Positions 1 to 7,070 of a stretch of DNA of 64,000 bases are shown piece by piece. The notes under the pieces were generated by a model. It ran no database searches. It was given only the letters and a program-made list of their open reading frames with translations, and was not told the DNA's origin. Source of the stretch: VXRD01 sp965242535 (GTDB lineage: Bacteria; Latescibacterota; UBA2968); contig OZ251458.1 in assembly GCA_965242535.1 (NCBI GenBank), positions 4,340,001-4,404,000 of the forward strand, given 5' to 3'. Made by a program: the position numbers and the translations under genes. Every line of letters starts with the position of its first letter. The first letter of the stretch is position 1.

Positions 1-887
1 CGCAACAGGGCGCCGCCGCCGGTTAAGATGATGCCGTGGTCGAGGATGTCGGCGGCCAGTTCGGGCGGGGTCTGTTCGAGTGTTTGCCGCACCGCGTTGA
101 TGATCGCAGCGACGGACTCGGACAGGGCCTCGCTGATTTCTTTTGAGTCCACGACAATGGTTCGGGGGATGGCTTGCAGTTGTTCCAAACCGCGGCAGGT
201 GTGTTGCAATTCTTCTTCGAGCATGCAGGCCGCGCCAACGGCGCACTTGATTTGCTCTGCGCTGCGGCTTCCCACCAGCAAATTGTGTTTGCGCTTGAGG
301 AATTGCACGATGACTTCCGTCATTTCGTCGCCTGCGATTTTGATCGATTTGGACGTCACGATGCCGGACAGGGCAATCACCGCGATCTCGGTCGTCCCCC
401 CGCCGATATCCACGACCATCGATCCCAATGCCTCGGCCACGGGCAGGTCAACGCCAATCGCAGCGGCCATAGGCTCTTTGATCAAATAGACCTCGCGGGC
501 GCCTGCCCTATCGGCGGCTTCTCTGACCGCGCGCATCTCTACGGGCGTGACGCCGGAGGGCACGCAGATCACCACGCGCGGGCGCACCAGCAATTTGTTC
601 TTTTGCACTTTGGAGATAAAAAAGCGCAGCATTTCCTCGGTCACGTCAAAATCGGCGATCACGCCATCGCGCAGGGGGCGCACGACCTCTATATCCGGTT
701 TTTCGCGGCCGAGCATTTCCCGGGCGGGCTTGCCTATCGCGAGCGGCTTGCGCGACTGCCGCTCGAGGGCGACAATGGAAGGTTCATTGATCAAAATGCC
801 CTGCCCCTTGACGTAAACCAGCGTATTGGCGGTTCCCAAATCGATGCCAATATCGTTTGAAAACCAATTCGAAAACCAAAAAGCCAT
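1..887 (-). CDS. mreB: Rod shape-determining protein MreB (3' end outside window)
   Basis: Actin-like ATPase that forms membrane-associated filaments and guides lateral peptidoglycan synthesis. About 295 codons are present; the C-terminus lies beyond position 1. The actin-fold nucleotide motifs are visible: phosphate-1 GIDLGTANTLVYVKG near the N-terminus, phosphate-2 VVDIGGGTTEIAV, and the adenosine motif ILTGGGALLR at the window edge. The N-terminus begins with a short aromatic stretch (MAFWFSNWF) that could act as the membrane-binding amphipathic segment. ATG at 885-887 is chosen because GGAGAG lies upstream and the actin motif follows directly. The gene is divergent from galU across a spacer of about 270 bases. 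Confidence 0.95.
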   Translation of the reverse strand, partial: MAFWFSNWFSNDIGIDLGTANTLVYVKGQGILINEPSIVALERQSRKPLAIGKPAREMLGREKPDIEVVRPLRDGVIADFDVTEEMLRFFISKVQKNKLLVRPRVVICVPSGVTPVEMRAVREAADRAGAREVYLIKEPMAAAIGVDLPVAEALGSMVVDIGGGTTEIAVIALSGIVTSKSIKIAGDEMTEVIVQFLKRKHNLLVGSRSAEQIKCAVGAACMLEEELQHTCRGLEQLQAIPRTIVVDSKEISEALSESVAAIINAVRQTLEQTPPELAADILDHGIILTGGGALL

Positions 888-1161
888 AGACCATCTCTCC
901 CACCGGAAGCCGTGGGGCCATCCGGCAAAATCGGTTAAAAACGAGGTGCGAGTTCGGAATCCAGATCGCCAAAAAAATAAACCGCTATGACAGATGCGGC
1001 AAAAATAACGGTTCGCTCGAATGATACATGTTTGCCCCGATAAAGTCAAGCGACGCGAAACAGCGCGAAATCGGAAAATACCCTTGACATTTTTTTAAGG
1101 CAGTCTGAAATTTGGTCATCCAATCGCTCTAAAAAATTTGAATGACATCGGGGAGGTCGCG

Positions 1162-2064
1162 TTGAAAATTCGGAAAGCCGTTATCTCAGCCGCGGGGCAC
1201 GGCAGTCGCATGTTGCCGGCGACCAAGGCCCTGCCCAAAGAAATGATGCCCATTGTCGATAAGCCCGCGATTCAGTACATCATCGAGGAACTCGTCGATT
1301 CGGGCATCGAAGACATTTTGATCATCACGGGCCGGGGGAAACGCGCCATTGAAGATCACTTCGATCGCAATATCGAGATCAAGCAAACATTGCACGAGCG
1401 CGCGGATTGGGAAATGCTCGAAACTCTAGAGCGCATCGAACAACTGGCCGACATCCACTACGTGCGGCAAAAAGACCAGTTGGGCACCGGGCACGCGGTT
1501 CTCAAAGCCCGCAAACACGTCGGCAACGAGCCCTTTGCGGTTCTGTACGGCGACGACCTCGTGGTGTCGCAAACCCCGTGCATCGGGCAGATGATCGATC
1601 AATACACCCGGTACAGCAGTTCGATCCTCGCGGTAAAAGAAGTGCCGCCCGAACACATTGGCAACTACGGCGTGATTCAGGCCAAGCGCGTCATTCAGGC
1701 CAAGCGCGTCAACGATGTGTATCTCGTCAAGGACCTCGTCGAAAAACCCGACCCGGCAAACGCGCCTTCCAATCTCGCCACCCTGGGCCGCTACATTTTT
1801 GAACCGGAAATTTTCGATTTCCTCGAACAGATCGATCCGGCCGAGAATGGCGAGTACCAACTCACAGACGCCATTGAACTGATGATCCAATCCCGTGCGG
1901 TGTACGCCTGCGCCATCGAAGGCGAGTGGCACACAGTCGGCGATCTCCTGTCCTACCTCAAAACCACGGTGGCCTTTTCCCTCAATCATCCGACCATTGC
2001 CGAGGATTTTCTCACCCACCTCCAAGAACTCGCGCCCATGCTCCAAAAAGACATGGACGAATAG
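1162..2064 (+). CDS. galU: UTP--glucose-1-phosphate uridylyltransferase
   Basis: Makes UDP-glucose from UTP and glucose-1-phosphate for envelope polysaccharides. The N-terminal nucleotide-binding signature AAGHGSRMLPATKALPKEM, the LYGDD motif and VEKPDP are all present; at 300 residues the length is normal for the family. The TTG at 1162 is preferred over an in-frame TTG at 1138 because GGGGAGG sits five bases upstream of it and it gives the usual LKIRKAVI start. A TTGACA at 1084-1089 could be a -35 box, but no convincing -10 follows. An 18-bp in-frame tandem duplication (1675-1692 and 1693-1710) repeats IQAKRV inside the protein, just before the VKDLVEKP region. Family assignment is secure. 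Confidence 0.95.
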   Translation: MKIRKAVISAAGHGSRMLPATKALPKEMMPIVDKPAIQYIIEELVDSGIEDILIITGRGKRAIEDHFDRNIEIKQTLHERADWEMLETLERIEQLADIHYVRQKDQLGTGHAVLKARKHVGNEPFAVLYGDDLVVSQTPCIGQMIDQYTRYSSSILAVKEVPPEHIGNYGVIQAKRVIQAKRVNDVYLVKDLVEKPDPANAPSNLATLGRYIFEPEIFDFLEQIDPAENGEYQLTDAIELMIQSRAVYACAIEGEWHTVGDLLSYLKTTVAFSLNHPTIAEDFLTHLQELAPMLQKDMDE

Positions 2065-2260
2065 ACGCCCTCGCCCCGGCCTAAGTATTCCAAAAATTAA
2101 ATGATACCAAATTTTGATACACACAAATCAGCACCTGAATGACTCGCTTTTCTAACAACTTTGGTCCTACAGCATCGTGGGTTGCCTCCGATGCGTTGGC
2201 TACGCCTGTGCCTACGGCGTGCGGCGACCTACTTTTTTTCAACAGCAAAAAAAAGTAGGC

Positions 2261-2288
2261 GAGCGGGGTACAACTGCCCGAGCAGTTC
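2261..2288 (+). repeat. 28-bp hairpin insert 1 inside copy A
   Basis: A 28-base segment absent from the other copies interrupts the conserved sequence just after the main hairpin (GTAGGC / AAAAATGCC). It contains the perfect inverted repeat AACTGC-CCGA-GCAGTT. The same segment recurs 68 bases downstream with one change, in the hairpin loop. Confidence 0.75.
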
Positions 2289-2328
2289 AAAAATGCCGCT
2301 CTCATGCGCCGAGGGGCTAGCACAGCGC

Positions 2329-2356
2329 GAGCGGGGTACAACTGCCCCAGCAGTTC
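2329..2356 (+). repeat. 28-bp hairpin insert 2 inside copy A
   Basis: Second occurrence of the 28-base insert, between CACAGCGC and AATCGCTTTT. It differs from insert 1 only in the loop (CCCA instead of CCGA), so the AACTGC/GCAGTT stem is intact. Both inserts follow GC and precede an A-run that is one A shorter than in uninterrupted copies. Confidence 0.75.
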
Positions 2357-2554
2357 AATCGCTTTTGTAGTAGTACGACATGCGTCGGCCTGCAAGGTGG
2401 GTTGCAAAATGGATGTGGGTTGCGAGACGGACTTACGCGCTGTGCCTGACGGCTTTCGTTGATGAACTTTTGGGATGGCACTTTGGCGATGGCTTCTTTG
2501 AAGGACGGTGGAACGGCAAAGCGATCCCGATAATGAATGAGTTGGTCAAATGCC

Positions 2555-3055
2555 TTATACCCCGTTCAGTCGATTCGTCGATTCCCTCATTTTCCCCTCC
2601 ATCTCGCGCACGAGTTCGGGCCAGTGTGCCACAATCCGTTTCTCCTCTGTCGCGATGAGTTGCAGATCGCCCTCGGACAACTGACCCGCCTTGCGACAGG
2701 CATCGACCTCCTCGCGATCTAACACTGTGACCCCGCCATCGAAATCGATCCAGATATCCAACAGCAGATCCAGATAATCCACCCTATTTTCCTCCACGCG
2801 CACATCTCGGCACACATGAAACAAATGCCCCTTCAGTTCGCCTGAAGGGGCATTCATGCGCCACAAAACGCGCTCGATCCCGGTTTGGTAAAACGCCAGC
2901 GTTTGCGAACCCGCTGGCAAATGGGTATCCGCGACTTGCCAAGAGCGGCGCGATACGTAGGACAACACCACCCAGTCTGCGCCGCGTGCGACCAAATCGC
3001 ACATGTATTCTTCATCGGGCTTGTTGAGATGGCGTTTCAATTCGCGGAACGACAC
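2555..3055 (-). CDS. DUF402 family protein
   Basis: Protein of 166 residues. The C-terminal half has the DUF402 pattern: an acidic YLDLLLDIW strand, a D-G-x-V-x-V-L-D turn, and a following helix ending LIATEEKRIVAHW. DUF402 proteins have a small beta-barrel fold; some relatives are nucleoside di/triphosphate phosphatases, but the substrate here cannot be read from sequence. GTG at 3053-3055 is the start, with AGGG about 11 bases upstream. It lies 10 bases after a small membrane-protein ORF on the same strand, so the two may be co-transcribed. The stop codon abuts repeat copy A. Confidence 0.75.
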   Translation of the reverse strand: MSFRELKRHLNKPDEEYMCDLVARGADWVVLSYVSRRSWQVADTHLPAGSQTLAFYQTGIERVLWRMNAPSGELKGHLFHVCRDVRVEENRVDYLDLLLDIWIDFDGGVTVLDREEVDACRKAGQLSEGDLQLIATEEKRIVAHWPELVREMEGKMRESTNRLNGV

Positions 3056-3065
3056 GGCGGTAGCC

Positions 3066-3221
3066 CTATACGATGAGATAGCAGATCAGCATGGTCAAAC
3101 TCGCGATGAGCCAGCACAACCACTGCACGGACCAGCCGCGCTTTCCGCCCATGCCAGAAGATACGGACTGCCCGAGATAACAAAGCGTAAAAATGACAAA
3201 CATCGCGATGCCCCACAGCAT
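3066..3221 (-). CDS. Small two-helix membrane protein
   Basis: A 51-codon ORF, shorter than the usual gene-calling cutoff. The product begins MLWGIAMFVIFTLCYLG and ends with a second hydrophobic stretch (CWLIASLTMLICYLIV), separated by a short glycine- and basic-rich loop (GMGGKRGW). This looks like a hairpin membrane protein with both ends on one side. ATG at 3219-3221 has AAAGGA eight bases upstream. The ORF lies just upstream of the DUF402 gene on the same strand. No family is recognised; support rests on the ribosome-binding site, hydrophobic pattern and tight spacing. Confidence 0.6.
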   Translation of the reverse strand: MLWGIAMFVIFTLCYLGQSVSSGMGGKRGWSVQWLCWLIASLTMLICYLIV

Positions 3222-3368
3222 AATCAGGTCCTTTCAGGTCAGTATCATTCTCCGCCTAGCCCACCCCAAATGAAATATTGAGACCGCAGGGACGTTACCC
3301 TCGCGCCCTCGGTTCTCCCTTTCGCAGTCGCCATTCCCTAACCGACCGCCCCATCCGTCGATCCGTTT

Positions 3369-4415
3369 TCATTTTAGCGCGACCACCTCTTCGCGTTCTG
3401 CCGAGTGTCGGATGGCGTCGATCACGCGGATGGCTTCCAAACATTCCTCGGGTTTGACCAGCAATTCTTCCCCACGCACGAGTGCCGTACCCACATTGTC
3501 GTAATACGTGCGGTACTTGCCGAATTCGGGCGCCGCGGATCGTTCCACGGTTTGCCCGCGGTCATCGGTCACGCGCAGGTGATAGCGCGCGGGGTCTTCC
3601 GGCACGGGCATGCCAAAAACGCCCGCCTTCATCGCCGCCTCTTGGGGATCGACCCCGTACTTTCTGAAACTGCCGAGGGAACCGCGCGCGTGATAGCGCG
3701 GCTTGGCGTACATCCACGCGCTACCCAATTCGATGAAAAAGCGCGTCCCGTTTGCAAATCGCAAGTGGATGAGGGCTAGGGCCTCGACATCGGCTTTGTC
3801 TTTGGGATAGCGGTATTGCAAATCCGCAAAAACGGTTTCCACGGTCGGCCCGTATAACTGGAGGGCCTGATCGACCAAATGCGCGCCCCAGTCGAGGACG
3901 CGCCCACCGCCGTATTTTTTCCACGCTCGCCATCCGCTGTGCGGCCCGCCAAAGCTCGTGATGTTGGATTCAATCGTATAAATATCGCCTAAGACGCCCG
4001 ATTCGAGCAGGCGTTGCAAGGTCAAAAAATCGCCATCCCACCGCCGATTTTGAAACACGCTCAAGAGCACCCCATTGCGCTCGGACGCTTCGATCATCGC
4101 CCGCGCTTCGGTCTCGTTCAAGCACATGATCTTATCCGTGACGAGGTGTTTGCCCGCATCCATCGCCCGAATGCCCATCGGCGCGTGCGTATCGTGCGGT
4201 GTGGCGAGTACGACGAGATCGACCTCGTCGTCGTCCAACAGCGCGTCATACGCGCCATAGGTCTTGACCGAGGGAAAATCCGCCATTGCCGCTTGGCGTT
4301 TTTCCAAGGACCGCGAGCAGATCGCGTACAGCGCGAGGTCGGGCGCGAGGTCGATCAGCGGCGCGTGAAAGACTTTGCCGCCCAAGCCATATCCGACCAA
4401 ACCGACGCGAATCAT
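3369..4415 (-). CDS. Gfo/Idh/MocA family NAD(P)-dependent oxidoreductase
   Basis: Probable sugar or inositol-type dehydrogenase of 348 residues. The N-terminal Rossmann motif is GYGLGGKVFHAPLI. The ATPHDTHAPM segment is followed by GKHLVTDKI, which keeps the lysine of the family's EKP motif although the motif itself is altered. A catalytic-region histidine lies in VLDWGAHLVDQ. ATG at 4413-4415 is preferred to an upstream in-frame start because GGAGG lies six bases before it. The substrate is not predictable. A terminator for the upstream gene overlaps its leader, so it probably has its own transcription start. Confidence 0.88.
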   Translation of the reverse strand: MIRVGLVGYGLGGKVFHAPLIDLAPDLALYAICSRSLEKRQAAMADFPSVKTYGAYDALLDDDEVDLVVLATPHDTHAPMGIRAMDAGKHLVTDKIMCLNETEARAMIEASERNGVLLSVFQNRRWDGDFLTLQRLLESGVLGDIYTIESNITSFGGPHSGWRAWKKYGGGRVLDWGAHLVDQALQLYGPTVETVFADLQYRYPKDKADVEALALIHLRFANGTRFFIELGSAWMYAKPRYHARGSLGSFRKYGVDPQEAAMKAGVFGMPVPEDPARYHLRVTDDRGQTVERSAAPEFGKYRTYYDNVGTALVRGEELLVKPEECLEAIRVIDAIRHSAEREEVVALK

Positions 4416-4426
4416 AATGGGCCTCC

Positions 4427-4464
4427 AAAAAGAAAAGGCCACCTACCATGAGGTAAGCGGCCTT
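4427..4464 (-). terminator. Rho-independent terminator of the FlgD-domain gene
   Basis: On the minus strand, AAGGCC and GGCCTT pair across a loop that contains a second short ACCT/AGGT stem, followed by TTCTTTTT. It lies 20 bases after the stop codon of the secreted protein gene. Confidence 0.75.
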
Positions 4465-4483
4465 GCAAACTTCAAACGCGCCA

Positions 4484-5290
4484 TTACTTCAGCAACATCA
4501 TGCGGCGCACCTGCGTGAAGTTGGTGGCGGACAAGCGGTAAATGTAAATCCCGCTGGCGACTTGCTTGCCGTATTCGTCCATGCCATCCCAAACGATCGA
4601 GTGAAAACCCGCGTCCATCGCTTCCCGAACCAGGGTGCGAACTTCCTGCCCGAGCAGGTTGTAGATCACCAGTTGGACTTCGCCGGCTTCGGGCAACTGG
4701 TAGTTGATGGTGGTGGAGGGGTTAAAGGGATTGGGGATGTTTTGATTGAGGGCGTAATCCGTGGGCACGGGCTTGAGATTGCCGATTTCGATGTTGGTAA
4801 TCGGATCTATGCCGCCGGACAGATCGACCATCACGCCGTCGAGAACTTGGAAATCCGTGGGCACTGGCGTGTGCGTGGTGTTAAACGTGAACTCGACCAA
4901 ACTGCCATCGCCGCTTGCAGCCTGCCCATCGACCTTCATCGACCCAACAGCCACTTGGCCGGGGGTTTTGGTGGATGCGAGAAACAGCGGGGATTGTCCA
5001 CTGCCCGTGTTGAGCAGATTTTGATCGATCTCGCGAGCCTCGACAAATTCGTACTTGGCCTGATCGTACTGCAACACAAAGCCATAGCCCTTCAACTTCT
5101 GGGCGTGATTGATGGAGACCTGCAACTTCAGCACGCCATCTTCGGCGACGATGCTCTGTGCGCGTTGCAACACGAGATTGGCGAGGCTATTTTGCCCGCC
5201 CGTGAATTCCAGCCCCTGCGTCAAGGGACCGGCAATGGCCGAACCGACCAAACTCAGCCCCAGACCTACGGCAACCATCATGCGCTTCAT
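4484..5290 (-). CDS. Secreted protein with cohesin-like domain and FlgD-type C-terminal sorting domain
   Basis: Protein of 268 residues. A cleavable signal peptide (MKRMMVAVGLGLSLVGSAIA) is followed by a beta-rich region (about 25-155) with the GYGFVLQYD and VEFTF features of cohesin-like modules. A C-terminal FlgD/Ig-like region starts with QNIPNPFNPSTTI and ends GIYIYRLSATNF...RRMMLLK. This C-terminal type is widespread in FCB-group bacteria, often as an export or anchoring signal. AGGAGG lies five bases before ATG 5290, and a good sigma-70 promoter lies just upstream. The protein is probably exported to the cell surface; its binding target is unknown. Confidence 0.8.
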   Translation of the reverse strand: MKRMMVAVGLGLSLVGSAIAGPLTQGLEFTGGQNSLANLVLQRAQSIVAEDGVLKLQVSINHAQKLKGYGFVLQYDQAKYEFVEAREIDQNLLNTGSGQSPLFLASTKTPGQVAVGSMKVDGQAASGDGSLVEFTFNTTHTPVPTDFQVLDGVMVDLSGGIDPITNIEIGNLKPVPTDYALNQNIPNPFNPSTTINYQLPEAGEVQLVIYNLLGQEVRTLVREAMDAGFHSIVWDGMDEYGKQVASGIYIYRLSATNFTQVRRMMLLK

Positions 5291-5334
5291 AACTTCCTCC
5301 TGTGAAAAAGGTGATTGGTTCTGGTTTCAGCACA

Positions 5335-5363
5335 AATTTACTATGTCTCTGTGTATATGTCAA
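5335..5363 (-). promoter_or_regulatory. Sigma-70-type promoter for the FlgD-domain gene
   Basis: On the minus strand, TTGACA (5358-5363) and TAAATT (5335-5340) are separated by 17 bases. They lie about 45 bases upstream of the ATG, in an AT-rich gap in otherwise GC-rich sequence. Confidence 0.65.
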
Positions 5364-5393
5364 CCGCATTTTTGCCGATAGTTACATTTTTTT

Positions 5394-6890
5394 CTACTGC
5401 GCTTCGATGGCCTGCACCAAGGCGGAAATGGACGCCGATGACGCGGGGAGTTCCACGACCACGTCGAATCCATGTGCGGCTGCGGTTTGTGCCGTGATGG
5501 GGCCGATGCACGCGGCGCGCAAGCGTTCTCTGCCGGTTTGTCGCAGGGCATCGCCGAGCAAGTCTATGAGATTGGCGACTGTGGATGAACTCGTAAAGGT
5601 GATCAAGTCGATCTCATCCCGGGCGAGATGTTGCAAAAATTCAGCGGGCAAACCATCGGGCCGCACGGTTTTATAGACGATCACTTCGCGGACTTGGCCC
5701 CCGCGCTGGCGAATCCCCTCGCCGAGCACATCGCGGGATTTTTCGGGCCGGGGCAACAAAAATCGCCGCGAGGAGAGATCGCTGCCGAGCGCGTCGAGCA
5801 AGCCTTCGGAGGTGCGGTCAACCGCTTCGAGATCCACATCGAGATGCCATGCGCGCACTCGGGCCGAAGTCGCCGCGCCGACGCTCGCGATTTTTATCTT
5901 TTCCAACGCGCGCAGGTCGCGGCCCTGCTGAAACAAACGCCCGAAAAAGCGATCCGTTGCATTTGCACTCGTCAATATGAGCCAATCGCACGCATGCAGT
6001 TCTGCTATGGCGCGATCCACATCGCGCCAATCCTCGGGTTCGGCAAATGCAATGGTCGGCACTTCGATGACCCACGCGCCCAATGCCCGCAACTCGCGTG
6101 TCAAGTCACTCGCCTGAATACGCGCCCTCGTCACGGCGATCCGCCGTCCAAACAGGGGCTTGGACGCAAACCAATCCAAGTCCATCGCCGCGACTTTGCC
6201 TATGACGATCACCGCGGGGTTGGTCATTTCGACATCGCCCATTTTCGCCAGCGTGGTTCGCACGGTGCGTTGCGCGGGCAACGATCCCCATTGAATAGCC
6301 GCGACGGGCGTGTCGCCCGCCCGCCCCCCCGCGATGAGGCGGCGGGCAATTTCACCGCGTTTGCGCGTGCCCATCAAAATGAGGAGCGTGCCCCCCACTT
6401 TTGCCAGCCCTTCCCAATCGACTTCCCCGTGGCCTTTGAGTGAGGCGGTCGTCCCGGTGACTATCGTCACATGGGGGGAGATGCCCCTGTGCGTGGCGGG
6501 GATGCCGGCATAGGCGGGCGCGGCAATGGCACTCGTAACCCCCGGCACGATCTCAAACGGAATGTCGCGTTCTTTCAACGCCTCGGCTTCCTCGCCCCCG
6601 CGGCCAAACACCATCGGGTCGCCCCCTTTTAAGCGCACGACGCGCAAGCCCTTTTTGGCGCGGTCGATCATGAGATGGTCGATTTCCGCTTGTTGCACGC
6701 GCTGATACCCCGGGCGTTTTTCCACGTTGATGCACTCGCACTTCGGGGATGCGTCCTGCAATAACGCGGGATTCGCCAACCCGTCATACAGGATCACATC
6801 CGCCTCTCGGATGAGGCGCAAGCCCTTCACGGTGAGCAATTCCACATCGCCCGGCCCGGCGCCGACGAGATATACGCATCCGGTTTGCAT
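5394..6890 (-). CDS. cobA-hemD: Fused uroporphyrinogen-III C-methyltransferase / uroporphyrinogen-III synthase
   Basis: Bifunctional tetrapyrrole enzyme of 498 residues. The N-terminal half (about 1-245) is an SAM-dependent uroporphyrinogen-III methyltransferase, with LVGAGPGDVELLTVKG, VVRLKGGDPMVFGRGGEE and ATHRGISPHVTIVTG. This activity makes precorrin-2 for siroheme or cobalamin. The C-terminal half (about 250-498) is HemD, which cyclises hydroxymethylbilane, with conserved segments such as LTSANA and ITFTSSSTVANLIDLL. CobA-HemD fusions are known in several phyla. The start at 6890 gives the standard N-terminus. No other heme or cobalamin gene lies in the window. Confidence 0.93.
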   Translation of the reverse strand: MQTGCVYLVGAGPGDVELLTVKGLRLIREADVILYDGLANPALLQDASPKCECINVEKRPGYQRVQQAEIDHLMIDRAKKGLRVVRLKGGDPMVFGRGGEEAEALKERDIPFEIVPGVTSAIAAPAYAGIPATHRGISPHVTIVTGTTASLKGHGEVDWEGLAKVGGTLLILMGTRKRGEIARRLIAGGRAGDTPVAAIQWGSLPAQRTVRTTLAKMGDVEMTNPAVIVIGKVAAMDLDWFASKPLFGRRIAVTRARIQASDLTRELRALGAWVIEVPTIAFAEPEDWRDVDRAIAELHACDWLILTSANATDRFFGRLFQQGRDLRALEKIKIASVGAATSARVRAWHLDVDLEAVDRTSEGLLDALGSDLSSRRFLLPRPEKSRDVLGEGIRQRGGQVREVIVYKTVRPDGLPAEFLQHLARDEIDLITFTSSSTVANLIDLLGDALRQTGRERLRAACIGPITAQTAAAHGFDVVVELPASSASISALVQAIEAQ

Positions 6891-6927
6891 GAGTTAGCTC
6901 TTCAGAGTTGCGGTTGGGACTTGACAT

Positions 6928-6955
6928 GTAAGGGCGTAAAATTTTACGCCCTTAC
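6928..6955. repeat. 28-bp perfect palindrome (GTAAGGGCGTAAAA type)
   Basis: Perfect inverted repeat centred on AAAATTTT: GTAAGGGCGTAAAA followed by its exact complement. The same palindrome occurs extended to 36 bp at 15277-15312 and as a 16-bp core at 46982-46997. Confidence 0.85.
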
Positions 6956-6965
6956 GGATCACGCG

Positions 6966-7070
6966 CTATTTGGATTTGGGACGAATTTGGAGATTTTCGC
7001 GGGCGCGTTGCGTCAGTTCGTAGTCCACGCCAAATCCCTCGCAAAATCCATAATGAATCGCGCCGTTCAC
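6966..7070 (-). CDS. Possible 34-residue ORF translationally coupled to the downstream end of the OYE gene
   Basis: A GTG at 7068-7070 overlaps the stop codon of the Old-Yellow-Enzyme gene as GTGA and opens a 34-codon frame ending in TAG at 6966. The product contains YGFCEGFGVDYEL and TQRARENLQIRPKSK, a plausible soluble peptide. The GTGA overlap resembles other coupled junctions in this window. It could instead be random or a remnant of a longer tail, so confidence is low. Confidence 0.3.
   Translation of the reverse strand: MNGAIHYGFCEGFGVDYELTQRARENLQIRPKSK

Larger units (their letters stand above)
2084..2552 (+). repeat. Dispersed hairpin element, copy A (fills the galU-DUF402 spacer)
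   Basis: One of five related copies in this window (the others are near 12.2, 20.3, 24.9 and 61.6 kb). Shared landmarks in order are a TTTTGATAC block, GCTTTTCTAACAACTTTGG, a long hairpin (CCTAC plus T-run / A-run plus GTAGG, here 2228-2259), ATGCCGCTCTCATGCGCC, and a GGCTTCTTTGA block near the right end. Copy A is the longest because it carries extra short inserts. Antisense ORFs in the copies look alike (KASEATHDALGPKLLEKR) but are best read as by-products of repeat conservation. The right end reaches the stop codon of the next gene. Confidence 0.85.
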
